A stretch of 64,000 bases of DNA from an uncultured Acidobacteriaceae bacterium (GCA_903911925.1 CAIWFH010000082.1:1-64000), one strand, 5' to 3'; positions 43,536-53,915 are shown, numbered from the stretch's first letter. Notes: generated by a model from the sequence alone, not told the origin. Translations and numbers: made by a program.

Positions 43536-45788
43536 ATGTTGAGCACTCTCGATAGCACCGTATCCGCCAGCAGGCGCACCTGGGCGCGCTTGACACGAAG
43601 ATTTGCCTTCGCAATCCGCCTGGGAGCATGCTTCGTCCTCGTCGCACTTGCCGCCGTAGTTGTAGGGTTCAAGGCGCAGTACACGCTGATCTGGATCGCC
43701 AACGGTCTGCTGCTCGCTTACCTCCTGCTGGCTCCCCGATGGCGTTGGCCGGCTTACCTCCTGACCGGTTTTGCCGCGCAGCTGCTTGGCTGCCAGCTTG
43801 TTTACCGCAGCTTCGCCATCAACCTCTGCATGGCCACGCTGAACATTGGCGCCGTCTATTTGAGTGCGTACTTCCTGCGCCAGCGATCAACGCTGCTGCC
43901 CCAATTCACTGACCCCGCCTACCTCTTGCGATTCTTGGTATTTGCTGTGCTGGCTGCTCCCCTGGCATCGGGAGCGGTATTTGCCCTCTTTGCCCGCAGC
44001 TGGATTCACACGGCGCCTCTGCATTCGTTCCAGCTTTGGACGATCTGCGGGAGCCTGGGCGCGGCCATCGCCACCCCGGCCTTTGTTGCCATTTTCAAAA
44101 GCCGCTCTGGAATCACCGTGAACTGGAGAAAGAACTGGTACTATCTCGCGCTGCTTTTCGCGGTTGTCACCGCAGGCTTTGCGCAAACCAGGGCGCCGAT
44201 TTTGTTCATGTTTTACCCTCTCCTGCTTCTCGTCCTCATGCGCATGGGCTTGGCATGGGCTGCCGCCAGCACTCTCTATGCCGCGGGCATCGGAACCAGG
44301 ATGACTTTGGCGGGCCTCGGCCCGTTTGCAGTGATCAACAACGCATTCCCGGGCGAGGCCGGCATAAGGATGCAGGCTTTTCTTGCAGCCGGCATGTTTA
44401 TGGCTTACAGCGTCTCCGTGGTCATTGAGAGCCAAAAGAAGGCAGAACAGCGCCTCCAGGAAATCGTCGCATTGCACTCCCTGGTTACTGAAAACTCCCG
44501 CGATGTAATCATCATTGCCGATTTCACAGGCCATCGAAAGTTCGTCTCTCCAGCCATGGAGACTATCACCGGTTGGAATCCCAAGGATCTGGCCAGATAC
44601 CGGACCATCGAACTGGTTCATCCCGCGGACCGGCCGAAAGCCGCGGCGGTGGTTCAATCAATTCGCTCCGGGGCCGAAGGCGGAATGGTCGAGGTGCGTT
44701 TCAGAAAAAGCAACGGCGAATACGTGTGGGCAGAGGCCAGCCTGCGTGTGGTGCGAGACAAGGCAACCGGCAGCCCCTCGGGAATTCTAAACGTTGCGCG
44801 CGACATCTCCGAGCGCAAGCAATCCGAGCAATCGCGCGAATTCCATAATTCTCTGGTTCGCGCAATCCACGAGGTTTCGCTGGCCGGAATACTGGTGGTC
44901 AATGAAGACGGCAATGTGGTCTCAATCAACAAAAGATTCGCAGAGGTCTGGGGAGTCGCCACTCCTGAAATGCCGATAAGCGTGCACGACAGGGTTGTGG
45001 CCTCCGATGAGCAATTGCTGGCAGATTGCATTCACCAGACCAAGGACCCTGAGGCGTTCCTCAAGCGGGTTCAGGAACTCTACGCCAATCCCGACGAAAA
45101 CGACCACTGTGAAATTGAATTGAACGACGGCCGGATACTCGAACGCTACTCCACCGGGTTGCGAAGCGACGCCGGACAATACCTGGGACGGGTGTGGTTC
45201 TTCACCGACATCACCGGCAGAAAGCAGGCCGAACAAAAACTCCAAAACGCCTACCAGATGGTTGAAGCGCTGTCTGCCATGGACCCGATGACGGGCCTGG
45301 CCAACCGCCGCCGCTTTGATGATTACCTCGCCCTTGAGTGGCGCCGGGCAATGCGTGAAAACAAGCCGATCTCCTTGCTGCTGGTCGACGTTGATCACTT
45401 CAAGTCCTATAACGACACGTATGGGCATTTATGCGGAGACGCTTGCCTCAAAAGGGTGGCCGAAACGGCATTGGAATCGGTAAAGCGCGCCGGCGACCTC
45501 GTATCCCGATTCGGCGGCGACGAGTTCACTGTGATCCTGGCTGATACCGGCAGCGAAGGCGCGTTCCGCGTGGCGAAGGAGATATGTGAAGGTGTTCGCA
45601 AATGCAATTTGCCCCATGAGGGCAATGGCATAGGCTCTGTGACGGTTTCGGTCGGTTGCGGCACCATGACGCCCAGGCCTGGACAGGCGGCCACCGCCCT
45701 CATCGATCTTGCGGACCATGCGCTTTACTCTGCCAAGCGGGCAGGGCGCGACCAGGCCTCATGCGGCAACGGAAACGCCAACCTCTGA
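43536..45788 (+). CDS. Diguanylate cyclase with MASE1 and PAS domains
   Basis: 750 aa inner-membrane c-di-GMP synthase. Residues about 20-285 form a MASE1-type block of eight or so membrane helices. PAS domain 1 (about 305-430, ending NVARDISERKQ) and PAS domain 2 (about 435-570, ending FFTDITGRKQAEQK) follow. The GGDEF domain has an intact RFGGDEFTVIL (about 659-668). The inhibitory I-site RAGD sits 5 residues before GGDEF, so product feedback is expected. Makes c-di-GMP from GTP in response to unknown signals sensed by the membrane and PAS parts. It is a single gene. Confidence 0.93.
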   Translation: MLSTLDSTVSASRRTWARLTRRFAFAIRLGACFVLVALAAVVVGFKAQYTLIWIANGLLLAYLLLAPRWRWPAYLLTGFAAQLLGCQLVYRSFAINLCMATLNIGAVYLSAYFLRQRSTLLPQFTDPAYLLRFLVFAVLAAPLASGAVFALFARSWIHTAPLHSFQLWTICGSLGAAIATPAFVAIFKSRSGITVNWRKNWYYLALLFAVVTAGFAQTRAPILFMFYPLLLLVLMRMGLAWAAASTLYAAGIGTRMTLAGLGPFAVINNAFPGEAGIRMQAFLAAGMFMAYSVSVVIESQKKAEQRLQEIVALHSLVTENSRDVIIIADFTGHRKFVSPAMETITGWNPKDLARYRTIELVHPADRPKAAAVVQSIRSGAEGGMVEVRFRKSNGEYVWAEASLRVVRDKATGSPSGILNVARDISERKQSEQSREFHNSLVRAIHEVSLAGILVVNEDGNVVSINKRFAEVWGVATPEMPISVHDRVVASDEQLLADCIHQTKDPEAFLKRVQELYANPDENDHCEIELNDGRILERYSTGLRSDAGQYLGRVWFFTDITGRKQAEQKLQNAYQMVEALSAMDPMTGLANRRRFDDYLALEWRRAMRENKPISLLLVDVDHFKSYNDTYGHLCGDACLKRVAETALESVKRAGDLVSRFGGDEFTVILADTGSEGAFRVAKEICEGVRKCNLPHEGNGIGSVTVSVGCGTMTPRPGQAATALIDLADHALYSAKRAGRDQASCGNGNANL

Positions 45789-45904
45789 GAAGAGCCAAAT
45801 CGGCAGCGGCGACTCGCAAGCAGAAAAATTGTGTATCGAAAGGGCGGCGCTGCCAGCGGTCAACAATCCGCTTTGAGCGGCTTCATGCTCGCTGCAGAGA
45901 AACT

Positions 45905-45936
45905 GGGCGGCCCCTCTATGTCAACAAGAGCCGCCC
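45905..45936. terminator. Hairpin between convergent genes
   Basis: GGGCGGC (45905-45911) with GCCGCCC (45930-45936), 18-base loop, no T-tract. It lies between the GGDEF gene and the next minus-strand gene and could stop transcription in either direction. Confidence 0.4.
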
Positions 45937-45963
45937 CGAATTCTCTGCGCCGAGACTGAATTC

Positions 45964-46917
45964 TCAGTGCACCATGCTCTGGAAGAGCGGCGATTGCAAC
46001 AAACTGCTGAACTCGGAATCGGTGGTGGCAAAATGCACTGACAGCTTGCCCGAATTCGACCCGATGTCGGTTGCAGCCAGCGCCTGTTTCTCTGAGTCCG
46101 AACCGCTCATCTTGCGGTAAACCAGCGCCGCATTAAGAAGGGAAGAAATGGTAGCCGCGGCAAACGAGTCGCCCGTGGAGATGGTGAGATCGAACTTCAC
46201 GCCATGCTGGAAGTTCATTGAATACCACGAGGCTACAAGGCGCTTCTTCACAGTTTCGAAGTCGGCCACTGATCCCGCTTCGCCAAGGAGCTGCTTCATC
46301 ATCACCTGGGTGCCCTTCTGGTCCAGAATGCTCCACAGCGGCTCGGAGTCAACGCTCCGCATCGCGTCCATAATTGCGGGGTTGGTCAGCAGGCTGGGAG
46401 CCAATCCGTCGCGCGCTTCCAGGGCCTTGGTTACCGCTTCAATTGAGCCGAAAACCATGGTCGATGGATCGACAAAACAAAGCACTAACCCGGTCTTGGG
46501 CAGCGGGTACACCTTGTTGGTCCGGATAAGAGTCGGCTTCACCTTCTGTTTGCGGAAGTTCGCCAGCATCTCGGCAGTCGAAAACTGGCCCTGTGCGATG
46601 CCAACCGTCACCAGTTCGTCGCCGGTCGCCTTGGGGCGGAACAGGACAAAGGCCAGTTGATCCACGTCGTGGTTGTCGTTCAGGCCGGACTTGGTCAATG
46701 CCTCGTCAAATTGCTTGAGTTCCGGCGGCATCACGCGCTCTTTCAAATCCATGGCCGCGGTCGAGTTCTGCATGGCCCTGTAGTCCACCACAACAAGTTG
46801 CTGCACATCGTGCGGAACTGCGGTGCGGGCGTCAGACGACAACTGTGCCGCGGGTACCGATGCAGCGATGGCGATAAACACGGCCGGAACTGAAATCTTT
46901 AAGATTGCTTTCAACAA
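45964..46917 (-). CDS. Exported protein of unknown function
   Basis: 317 aa from a TTG at 46917, which has GGAGGA 7 bases ahead; a longer frame to 47022 has no such site. A signal peptide is followed by a globular domain (TAVPHDVQQLVVVDYRAMQN and QFDEALTKSGLNDNHDVDQLAF). I do not recognise the family, but similar proteins occur in Acidobacteria. The only neighbour on the same strand is ftcD upstream, 157 bases away. Role unknown. Confidence 0.72.
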   Translation of the reverse strand: MLKAILKISVPAVFIAIAASVPAAQLSSDARTAVPHDVQQLVVVDYRAMQNSTAAMDLKERVMPPELKQFDEALTKSGLNDNHDVDQLAFVLFRPKATGDELVTVGIAQGQFSTAEMLANFRKQKVKPTLIRTNKVYPLPKTGLVLCFVDPSTMVFGSIEAVTKALEARDGLAPSLLTNPAIMDAMRSVDSEPLWSILDQKGTQVMMKQLLGEAGSVADFETVKKRLVASWYSMNFQHGVKFDLTISTGDSFAAATISSLLNAALVYRKMSGSDSEKQALAATDIGSNSGKLSVHFATTDSEFSSLLQSPLFQSMVH

Positions 46918-47073
46918 TTCATGTCCTCCAGGACTGCGACTGGCGTCGGATGGTTTGTACGGAATTCGCCGCGACGCCGCCGCTCGTTCCGAATCGCAAC
47001 ATGCAGAGCAAAACCTCCGCACCGCTCTAATCTTTCTCTCGCCCGGACTTTTCCGGGCACAAACTCAAGCCGC

Positions 47074-47994
47074 TCACTCCTCGCTCGGCCAGGGCAAAGG
47101 AGACTCCAGGCGACGCTCCAGGATCTTTGTCTGCGCATCGAATCCAGTTAATTGACGCATCCACTCGCTGTCCCGCTCACAAGCGGCCTCTGGAATGAGG
47201 CCGATGACCTCTCCCTGCACTGGAGCCGTCTTGTGCCGCAGCGCCAGTTCGCACACTTTGCGGAACACCTGGGAGACAGGCGTCACCTGGAAGTCCGTAA
47301 TGTTCAAGGAGAGTTGCGCCTGCCCGTGGGCAAGAATCCCCATGGCCTTAACGCCCTTGAGGCCGCCCGCGGCGGCGCGAAGCTCACGGGCGATGGCCCG
47401 GACCATGGCCACGTCGGTGGAGTCGAAGTTGATGTTGTACTCCACCAGGAACCTGCGCGCGCCCACCGCGCAAGCGCCGCCGGTCGGGTGCAGCCCGGGT
47501 CCGCCAAGGTCTGGCCTGCGAGAAGTTTCCTTGCGCACCGCGTCGCGCAACCCCTCGAATTGCCCGCGCCGCACTTCCTCAAGGTTTGCCCGGTCAGGCC
47601 GCGCCGCAGCCGCCGCGTAGAAAAAGACCGGAACGCCGAAGCGGCGCCAGACTTCAAGGCCCGCCTGGCGCGCCAGCAGCACGCACTGCTCCAGCTTGAT
47701 TCCAGAGATGGGAACAAAAGGAATTACGTCGGCGGCGCCAATGCGCGGGTGAGATCCCTGCTGGCGGGTCAGGTCAATCAGCTCCACAGCTTTGCCGGCG
47801 GCGCGCACCGCGGCTTCCACCACCGCCGCAGGCTCGCCTGCGATGGTCACTACGGAACGGTTATGGTCGGCGTCCATTGACCAGTCGAGAAGGTGCACTC
47901 CCTCCACGCGCATCGCGGCCACAATGGCCTTGACCCGCCGGGCATCTGTGCCCTCTGAGAAGTTGGGAACGCATTCGACTACCGGCCCGCTCAT
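47074..47994 (-). CDS. ftcD: Glutamate formiminotransferase
   Basis: 306 aa, formiminotransferase domain only. Transfers the formimino group between formiminoglutamate and tetrahydrofolate in histidine degradation. N-terminal VVECVPNFSEGTDARRV and the folate-site region LLDWSMDADHNRSVVTIAG are typical. No cyclodeaminase domain is attached, so another protein would complete the pathway. The ATG at 47994 has GGAG 6 bases upstream. No hut genes lie nearby. Confidence 0.92.
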   Translation of the reverse strand: MSGPVVECVPNFSEGTDARRVKAIVAAMRVEGVHLLDWSMDADHNRSVVTIAGEPAAVVEAAVRAAGKAVELIDLTRQQGSHPRIGAADVIPFVPISGIKLEQCVLLARQAGLEVWRRFGVPVFFYAAAAARPDRANLEEVRRGQFEGLRDAVRKETSRRPDLGGPGLHPTGGACAVGARRFLVEYNINFDSTDVAMVRAIARELRAAAGGLKGVKAMGILAHGQAQLSLNITDFQVTPVSQVFRKVCELALRHKTAPVQGEVIGLIPEAACERDSEWMRQLTGFDAQTKILERRLESPLPWPSEE

Positions 47995-48037
47995 GTTTGC
48001 TCCACCCGGGCTCGAAATTCTGCGCCCGGGTTTGTAT

Positions 48038-48793
48038 CTACTTCCAGAATGTGTACCCCACCTGGAACTGGACGCTGGCATTCACTCCAGGATTACGGTC
48101 TCCCAGTGAAGCCGAGGAAATATGCACGGCATTGATGCCCACATCAATCGACCGCCTGGCCCTGGTGAAGTAGTGGAACCCGATGCCGCCCTGCGGAGAG
48201 AAATTCCAGACGCTGGTTCCCGAATCGATGTTCACCGTTTCGCCGTTGATGGTCTGTGTTGTCAGAAATTCCGGCGGAAACTTGTGGGTGGTATAGATAA
48301 GGCCGCCCGCGCCCTGGAACCAGGGCTGAAAACGCCTTGACCGGGTAAGAAAGTTCCAGCGCAAGATCACCGGCGTCAGGCTGAGGCCGGTGAAAGTTCC
48401 GCCGCCAAACGAAAGTTCGCAGGCGACAATTTGCCCATTCACTTCGCAATAGGACGCTTGCTGGTGCGGCGCCGGCGTGTATGCCTGCCAGAAAGGCATG
48501 ATGTTGAAACCGTACTCGAACTGGCCGCTCAGGATTCCCGCATGCAGAACCCGCGTAAGCGGCTTGCCTGCCTGGCCGCCAAACGCAAAGAACCTGTAGT
48601 TTGACCGGTCGCCGATGCCGTTTCCGTAGTAAGCGAAGGGGCCGTACTCTATGCTTTTCGCCTCCCGAACCTGGGCGACCGGGTTGTCGGTGACCGATTT
48701 GCCGCTCTGTGCGGCGCCATCCGGCGTCTGGGCGGCGGCAAACATCGTTCCCGCCATCGCGATAAACAAGAGATATCTTGCGGTCTGGTTCAA
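48038..48793 (-). CDS. Outer-membrane lipid A deacylase PagL-like
   Basis: 251 aa with a signal peptide (about 1-22) and a beta-barrel of the acyloxyacyl hydrolase/PagL type. The C-terminal end has HISSASLGDRNPG, matching the active-site His-Ser region of the family, and ends in YTFWK with the aromatic last residue typical of outer-membrane proteins. Removes the 3-O-acyl chain from lipid A, modifying the outer leaflet. The usual asparagine after the His-x-Ser motif is Ser here, so activity needs proof. TTG start at 48793 with AAGGGAAG upstream. Confidence 0.78.
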   Translation of the reverse strand: MNQTARYLLFIAMAGTMFAAAQTPDGAAQSGKSVTDNPVAQVREAKSIEYGPFAYYGNGIGDRSNYRFFAFGGQAGKPLTRVLHAGILSGQFEYGFNIMPFWQAYTPAPHQQASYCEVNGQIVACELSFGGGTFTGLSLTPVILRWNFLTRSRRFQPWFQGAGGLIYTTHKFPPEFLTTQTINGETVNIDSGTSVWNFSPQGGIGFHYFTRARRSIDVGINAVHISSASLGDRNPGVNASVQFQVGYTFWK

Positions 48794-48850
48794 CGGTCTT
48801 CCCTTCTTTGGCTGGATTGCTGCTTGCCTAATTCCGCGTTACTCAAAAAA

Positions 48851-48871
48851 GGCCGCCACGTACGGGCGGCC
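48851..48871. terminator. Bidirectional terminator between pagL-like and yebC
   Basis: GGCCGCC (48851-48857), loop ACGTACG, GGCGGCC (48865-48871), with TTTT after it on the plus strand and an A6 run before it, so it also stops minus-strand transcription of yebC. Confidence 0.82.
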
Positions 48872-48896
48872 TTTTCCGTGATGCCTGTCGAAAAGC

Positions 48897-49646
<750 letters not shown>

Positions 49647-49820
49647 GGGAACCTCAGTCTGAACGAGAGTGCTGGCGCGGCACGCGCCTAACCCTGTGAG
49701 TATATCACCGGGCGGCTGCAAGGGACGGGGTATCCGGCTATCCCTCGCCGGCGACCAGTCACCTCTCTTTTCAAGAGGAAACGGCGCCTCCTGGAGGCCG
49801 GAAACTGTTACCCTAAAAGC

Positions 49821-50516
49821 ATGAAATTCGGGGTTTTGGTCTTTCCCGGCTCCAATTGCGACCACGACACGTTCAACGTGATTGCGGAAGTGGCCCACCA
49901 GCCTGTCACCTTTCTCTGGCACGACTCCGACGATCTTCAGGGCGTCGATGCGGTCCTGGTTCCCGGCGGTTTCGCCTATGGCGACTACTTGCGCACCGGG
50001 GCCATTGCCCGGTTTTCTCCCGTAATGGGGGCCGTGCAGCGGTTTGCCGCCGGCGGCGGGCTGGTGCTGGGCATCTGCAACGGCTTCCAGATTCTCACCG
50101 AAGCCGGTTTGCTGCCCGGCGCGCTGATGCGCAATGCCGGGCTCAAGTACATCTGCAAGCAGGTTCACCTTCGCGTTGAAACTGCCGATAGTCCGTTTAC
50201 CAACCAGTTGGCCAAGGGCCAGGTGCTCCAGATTCCAATCGGGCACATGGAGGGCAACTACTTCTGCACGGCTGACGAACTGGCACGGCTCGAGAGCGAA
50301 GACAGGATCGCCTTCCGGTACGCCACGCCTGCCGGAGAGATCACGCCGGAGGCTAATCCCAACGGATCGCTTTCGAACATCGCCGGCATCCTGAACCCGG
50401 GAAGAAACGTATTGGGCATGATGCCCCATCCCGACCGCTCAAGCGAGGCGCTCCTGGGATCGTCTGACGGTTGGAAGATCATTGCCTCAATGATTGAAGC
50501 ACTGGCAACACGCTAA
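49821..50516 (+). CDS. purQ: Phosphoribosylformylglycinamidine synthase, glutaminase subunit
   Basis: 231 aa class I glutamine amidotransferase that supplies ammonia to PurL for FGAM synthesis in the purine pathway. Nucleophile C86 in GICNGFQIL is present. The catalytic His is H203 in MMPHPDRS, but the third triad position is D205 where family members have Glu (HPE). Motif [11 protein letters not shown] matches the family. It has no purL or purS next to it. It is divergent from yebC. The Asp substitution may reduce glutaminase rate or be a tolerated variant. Confidence 0.94.
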   Translation: MKFGVLVFPGSNCDHDTFNVIAEVAHQPVTFLWHDSDDLQGVDAVLVPGGFAYGDYLRTGAIARFSPVMGAVQRFAAGGGLVLGICNGFQILTEAGLLPGALMRNAGLKYICKQVHLRVETADSPFTNQLAKGQVLQIPIGHMEGNYFCTADELARLESEDRIAFRYATPAGEITPEANPNGSLSNIAGILNPGRNVLGMMPHPDRSSEALLGSSDGWKIIASMIEALATR

Positions 50517-50549
50517 AGAGTCTGTCGCACGGTTTGGAAACCGCAGCCC

Positions 50550-51413
50550 TTGATTGATATTCATCACCATCTGATCTACGGGGTAGACGACGGGCCTCCC
50601 GACCTGAAAACGTCGTTGGCCATGGCAAACGAGTCCGCACAGGAAGGTGTGACGCGCATTGTCTGCACCCCTCACGCCAGCGACGAGTTTCCCTACAAGG
50701 CCGGGGTCATCAACGAGCGGTTTTCAGAACTGCGCGAGCAATTGAGCGGCGTCATCGAGCTCAGCCTGGCATGCGACTTCCACATGACCGCCGAGAATGT
50801 CTTCGAGGCGATTGATAATCCCCTTCGCTACTCCATCGACGGCAAGGGCTACCTGCTGATCGAGTTTGGAAACACCGCCATTCCACCCCAGATGCTCGAT
50901 GCCCTGTACCGTCTGCAATCGGCCGGCTACACGCTGATCATCACCCACCCTGAGCGGTATCCAGCGCTCCAGGCGCACCCAGAAATGCTGGCCGACTTCA
51001 TGCGCAAGGGCTGCCTGGTCCAGGTTACGTCCAGTTCCCTTTATGGCCGCTTCGGCAAGGCTGCAGAGGCTCTCTCAAACGAGCTTCTGGAGCGCAATTG
51101 GATCCACTTTCTGGCCACCGACGCCCACAACCCGAAGTGGCGCCCGCCGCACCTGAAAAAGGGCTTTGAGTATGTGGCCAAGAAGATGGGCGAAGAGACC
51201 GCGCGCAGGCTGTGCGTCACCAATCCCGCCGCCGCCATCGAGGGCGCCAAATGGCCTGAGCAGGCCGAGCCGGTGGGTCTATGGAACAATGTGCCCTTGA
51301 AGTTCAACTTGAGGAAGCACCAGGAACCTCCCCCGCCCGCGCCCAAGGCGGACCCCAAGACCCCGCGCAATCCCGGCGCAAAAAGTCTCTGGAGCCGGCT
51401 GTTCGCGCGGTAG
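50550..51413 (+). CDS. PHP-family tyrosine phosphatase (CpsB/CapC-like)
   Basis: 287 aa. Mn-dependent phosphatase of the PHP superfamily that removes phosphate from tyrosine kinases of capsule or exopolysaccharide export. Motifs: IDIHHHLIYGVDDGP, CTPHASDE, LIEFGN, THPERYP and ATDAHNPKWR, giving the metal-binding histidines and aspartates. TTG start at 50550, immediately before the conserved IDIHHH, without a good ribosome site. The C-terminal about 40 residues are Pro/Lys-rich and probably disordered. No tyrosine kinase or polysaccharide genes are adjacent. Confidence 0.88.
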   Translation: MIDIHHHLIYGVDDGPPDLKTSLAMANESAQEGVTRIVCTPHASDEFPYKAGVINERFSELREQLSGVIELSLACDFHMTAENVFEAIDNPLRYSIDGKGYLLIEFGNTAIPPQMLDALYRLQSAGYTLIITHPERYPALQAHPEMLADFMRKGCLVQVTSSSLYGRFGKAAEALSNELLERNWIHFLATDAHNPKWRPPHLKKGFEYVAKKMGEETARRLCVTNPAAAIEGAKWPEQAEPVGLWNNVPLKFNLRKHQEPPPPAPKADPKTPRNPGAKSLWSRLFAR

Positions 51414-51452
51414 GGCTGAGCAGGCTTCCACTTCTCGACGAAACTAATGAGT

Positions 51453-52049
51453 CTATGACCGCTTGGCGCGGGCTCGCGCCAATATCTGCTCAATAACGGA
51501 CGTCTTGGCGTCGGCATAATTCTGCATGTACTTCCAATCTTCCCGAGCCAACGCCCCCTTTGTGCGCGCGTACAGATCGCGATCCACGTCATTGCTGCGC
51601 AGCCAATCACGGAACATGATCAATCGCTCGACTTCCTCGCAGCCAAGCGAAAACACGTGCAGGTTGGTATCCGCGTCGGGGCCTTTGAACATCCGGTGCT
51701 GGTGCCATTCTGCTTCACGGATGCGAAGCGAATAGCCCGCAGCTTCAAGGGACGGCACATACGAGTCTTCCTCTGCGGAATTGACCACGACGAGCACGAT
51801 GTCGATGATAGGCTTCGCGGGCAATCCAGGCACTGAAGTGGACCCGGCATGTTCAATGCGCAACGCGCGATCTCCGAGCGCGCCACGGATTCTATTGGCC
51901 TCAACCTCAAATAACTCAGGCCACCGCGGATCGCAATCCACGATCAGAACCGGCTTGGAAAGGGGTTCCAGTTTCCCGACGGTGACCGCAAGCAACTGTT
52001 CTTCGCTCAACGGTTGCCCGGCTCTTCGGGATGAAATCTCATTCGACAT
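51453..52049 (-). CDS. GrpB/UPF0157 family protein
   Basis: 198 aa of the GrpB-type nucleotidyltransferase superfamily. The core RIEHAGSTSVPGLPAKPIID is the GST-x-D nucleotidyltransferase signature; YSLRIREAEWHQHRMF and a helical C-terminus follow. Some members act as a domain fused to dephospho-CoA kinases, others are stand-alone with unknown substrate. It shares an intergenic space with the SDR gene upstream (30 bases) and may be co-transcribed with it. Confidence 0.9.
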   Translation of the reverse strand: MSNEISSRRAGQPLSEEQLLAVTVGKLEPLSKPVLIVDCDPRWPELFEVEANRIRGALGDRALRIEHAGSTSVPGLPAKPIIDIVLVVVNSAEEDSYVPSLEAAGYSLRIREAEWHQHRMFKGPDADTNLHVFSLGCEEVERLIMFRDWLRSNDVDRDLYARTKGALAREDWKYMQNYADAKTSVIEQILARARAKRS

Positions 52050-52079
52050 GGCGTTATGCTGCCTTGGATCGACGTGCGC

Positions 52080-52817
52080 CTACACAAGCCCCAGGCCGCC
52101 ATCCACCGCCAGAATCTGCCCGGTGACAAAGTGCGGCCCCGCGGCAAAAAAGAGCACCGCTGCGGCGATGTCCTCGGCCGACCCATTCCGCCCCATCGGT
52201 GTCTTCGCCGCAAAATGCGCGGCCTGTGTCGCAGGTTGTCCGTCCAGATCGATCCAGCCTGGAGCAACGCAGTTGACGCTCACCTGGGGCGCAAAGGCCT
52301 TGGCCATGGCCTGGGTCAGCATGTGCAGAGCCGCCTTCGACGAGCAGTAATGGGCATGGCCCGCCCAGGGATGCAATCCGCCCAGCGAGCCCATGTTGAT
52401 GATCCTCCCCTCGGCCGCGCGCAAATGGGGCAGAGCCTCCCGCGCCACAAGGAACGGCCCGCGCGCATTGGTCTCGAAGACCGTGTCCCATTGGTCAAGA
52501 CTGATGCTTTCAAACGGCGCGGACTCAAAGACAGCGGCGTTGTTCACCAGAAGATCGAGCCGGCCAAATTGACCAATAGTGGCGGCCACGGCTGCGCGCA
52601 CCGACGATTCCGAGCGCACGTCGCACTCGACGGGCAAAACCCGGCAGCCTGCCTCTTCGATCAGACGAACGGTATCAGCCGCCTCAGCCGCAGAATTCCT
52701 GTAGGTGATAGCCACGCTTGCGCTCGACCGCGCCAAAGCCAGCGCGATCTGGCGTCCAATGCGCCGCGCTCCCCCGGTGACCAGGGCTGTTTTGCCGCAA
52801 AGAGAGTCGTTGAGCAT
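52080..52817 (-). CDS. Short-chain dehydrogenase/reductase
   Basis: 245 aa from ATG 52817; a TTG one codon earlier is less likely. Rossmann fold with VTGGARRIGRQIALALA, VNNAA (NNA motif) and the catalytic YCSSKAAL (Y-x3-K) with Ser upstream in GSLGG. The GGARRIG pattern resembles pteridine reductase/FolM-like members, so dihydrobiopterin or folate reduction is possible; NADPH is the likely cofactor. Followed downstream by the GrpB-like gene. Confidence 0.9.
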   Translation of the reverse strand: MLNDSLCGKTALVTGGARRIGRQIALALARSSASVAITYRNSAAEAADTVRLIEEAGCRVLPVECDVRSESSVRAAVAATIGQFGRLDLLVNNAAVFESAPFESISLDQWDTVFETNARGPFLVAREALPHLRAAEGRIINMGSLGGLHPWAGHAHYCSSKAALHMLTQAMAKAFAPQVSVNCVAPGWIDLDGQPATQAAHFAAKTPMGRNGSAEDIAAAVLFFAAGPHFVTGQILAVDGGLGLV

Positions 52818-52862
52818 CAAAGGGGCACCATCGGATTAAAATTTGCGTGGCCCCCTCCGACT

Positions 52863-53372
52863 CTATTTGGGCGGGGGCTGGCTTGGGGTGGTTGGCTTGG
52901 CAGAGTCCGCCGGCTTGTCAGGCTTGGGGGCGGCATCCTTCGCGCCCTCACTTTTCTTGTATATGGAGTACTGCTCGCCGGGCCGCTTCATGCGGATTTC
53001 GATGGCCATCTCAGCCTTGTCAACCTTGTAGTCCTCGCCGAAGGTCTGAAATCCCTTGGCGATCACCTGCATCCGGACAATGTCCCCGATCGGCAGCACG
53101 TCGATGACGGTTTTGCCATCGTCGTTGGTCTTCAACTCCATGTTGCCCTTGTCTCTTTCCCCTTCCATGGGGTGAAAGACAACCGCAGCGTTTTCAATAG
53201 GCTTTCCGCTGTTGTCGCGCACAACCGTAACTTCAATGCGCGCGGTCGGTGGCGGAGCCTTGTATTTGCGACCGCGCCTGTCAGTGCTCTGGGCATTGAC
53301 GGCGAGTGACGAGATGACCAGCCCAAAACCGGCCAGCAAGAATGCGAAACATAAAATCCTGCGACGCGACAT
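52863..53372 (-). CDS. Exported protein with carboxypeptidase-regulatory-like domain
   Basis: 169 aa from ATG 53372 (GGA 5 bases upstream). The signal peptide (about 1-28, ending AVNAQ) is followed by a basic stretch, then a beta-sandwich of the CarboxypepD_reg type: IEVTVVRDNSGKPIENAAV, NDDGKTVIDVLPIGDIVRMQ and KGFQTFGEDY. The C-terminus is Lys/Pro/Ser-rich and probably disordered. The domain often mediates contacts outside the cell. No enzyme is fused. Function unknown. Confidence 0.8.
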   Translation of the reverse strand: MSRRRILCFAFLLAGFGLVISSLAVNAQSTDRRGRKYKAPPPTARIEVTVVRDNSGKPIENAAVVFHPMEGERDKGNMELKTNDDGKTVIDVLPIGDIVRMQVIAKGFQTFGEDYKVDKAEMAIEIRMKRPGEQYSIYKKSEGAKDAAPKPDKPADSAKPTTPSQPPPK

Positions 53373-53466
53373 GGTTTCCATTCTATCGTGCCGGCCACAC
53401 CCTCATCGAGCCCGATTCTGCTCCGTATATCATTAGTCTTTCAGAGCAACTGCACTCTTACCGCCA

Positions 53467-53847
53467 ATGGCCGGATACATGACAGATTCGCGTGTTGAAA
53501 GCGCATCGCAACAGGGCCGAGCACTTCGATTCGTGAAACTGGCGCACACCATCGTCTGGGCCTTCTTTGCCGCCTGCATTCTGGCTCTGCCTGTTGCCGG
53601 GGCCTTGCGCCGATTCGACTGGACGCTCATCCTCACCGGGCTTGTTCTGCTGGAGTGCTCTGCCCTGGCCTTGAATCGCGGCCGGTGCCCGCTCACCAAC
53701 ATCGCCGCAAGGTTTACGGAAGACCGGCGGGACGCCTTCGATATCTACCTGCCAGAGTGGCTTGCCCGGTGGAACAAGACCATTTTCGGCTCACTTTTCG
53801 TCCTGAGTGAGCTTTTTGTGCTATTCAAGTGGCTTTGCCGGGGATAG
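53467..53847 (+). CDS. Small membrane protein, DUF2784-like
   Basis: 126 aa. Three hydrophobic segments (about residues 25-47, 52-70 and 106-122). The middle loop carries RCPLTNIAARFTEDRRDAF, resembling the CPLT loop of DUF2784 proteins. ATG start at 53467 with no strong ribosome site. It precedes the groES promoter by about 70 bases but is not obviously linked to it. Function unknown. Confidence 0.7.
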   Translation: MAGYMTDSRVESASQQGRALRFVKLAHTIVWAFFAACILALPVAGALRRFDWTLILTGLVLLECSALALNRGRCPLTNIAARFTEDRRDAFDIYLPEWLARWNKTIFGSLFVLSELFVLFKWLCRG

Positions 53848-53915
53848 ACTTTGGCTCTCGGTGGGTGCAGTAGATTTATATGAGCGTAATTCACTCATAT
53901 TTATCATTCAGCCAC

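Noticed and set aside
49647..50429. Upstream extension of the yebC frame
   Set aside because: Antisense to purQ; the canonical YebC start MSGHSKWATIKHKK is at 49646.
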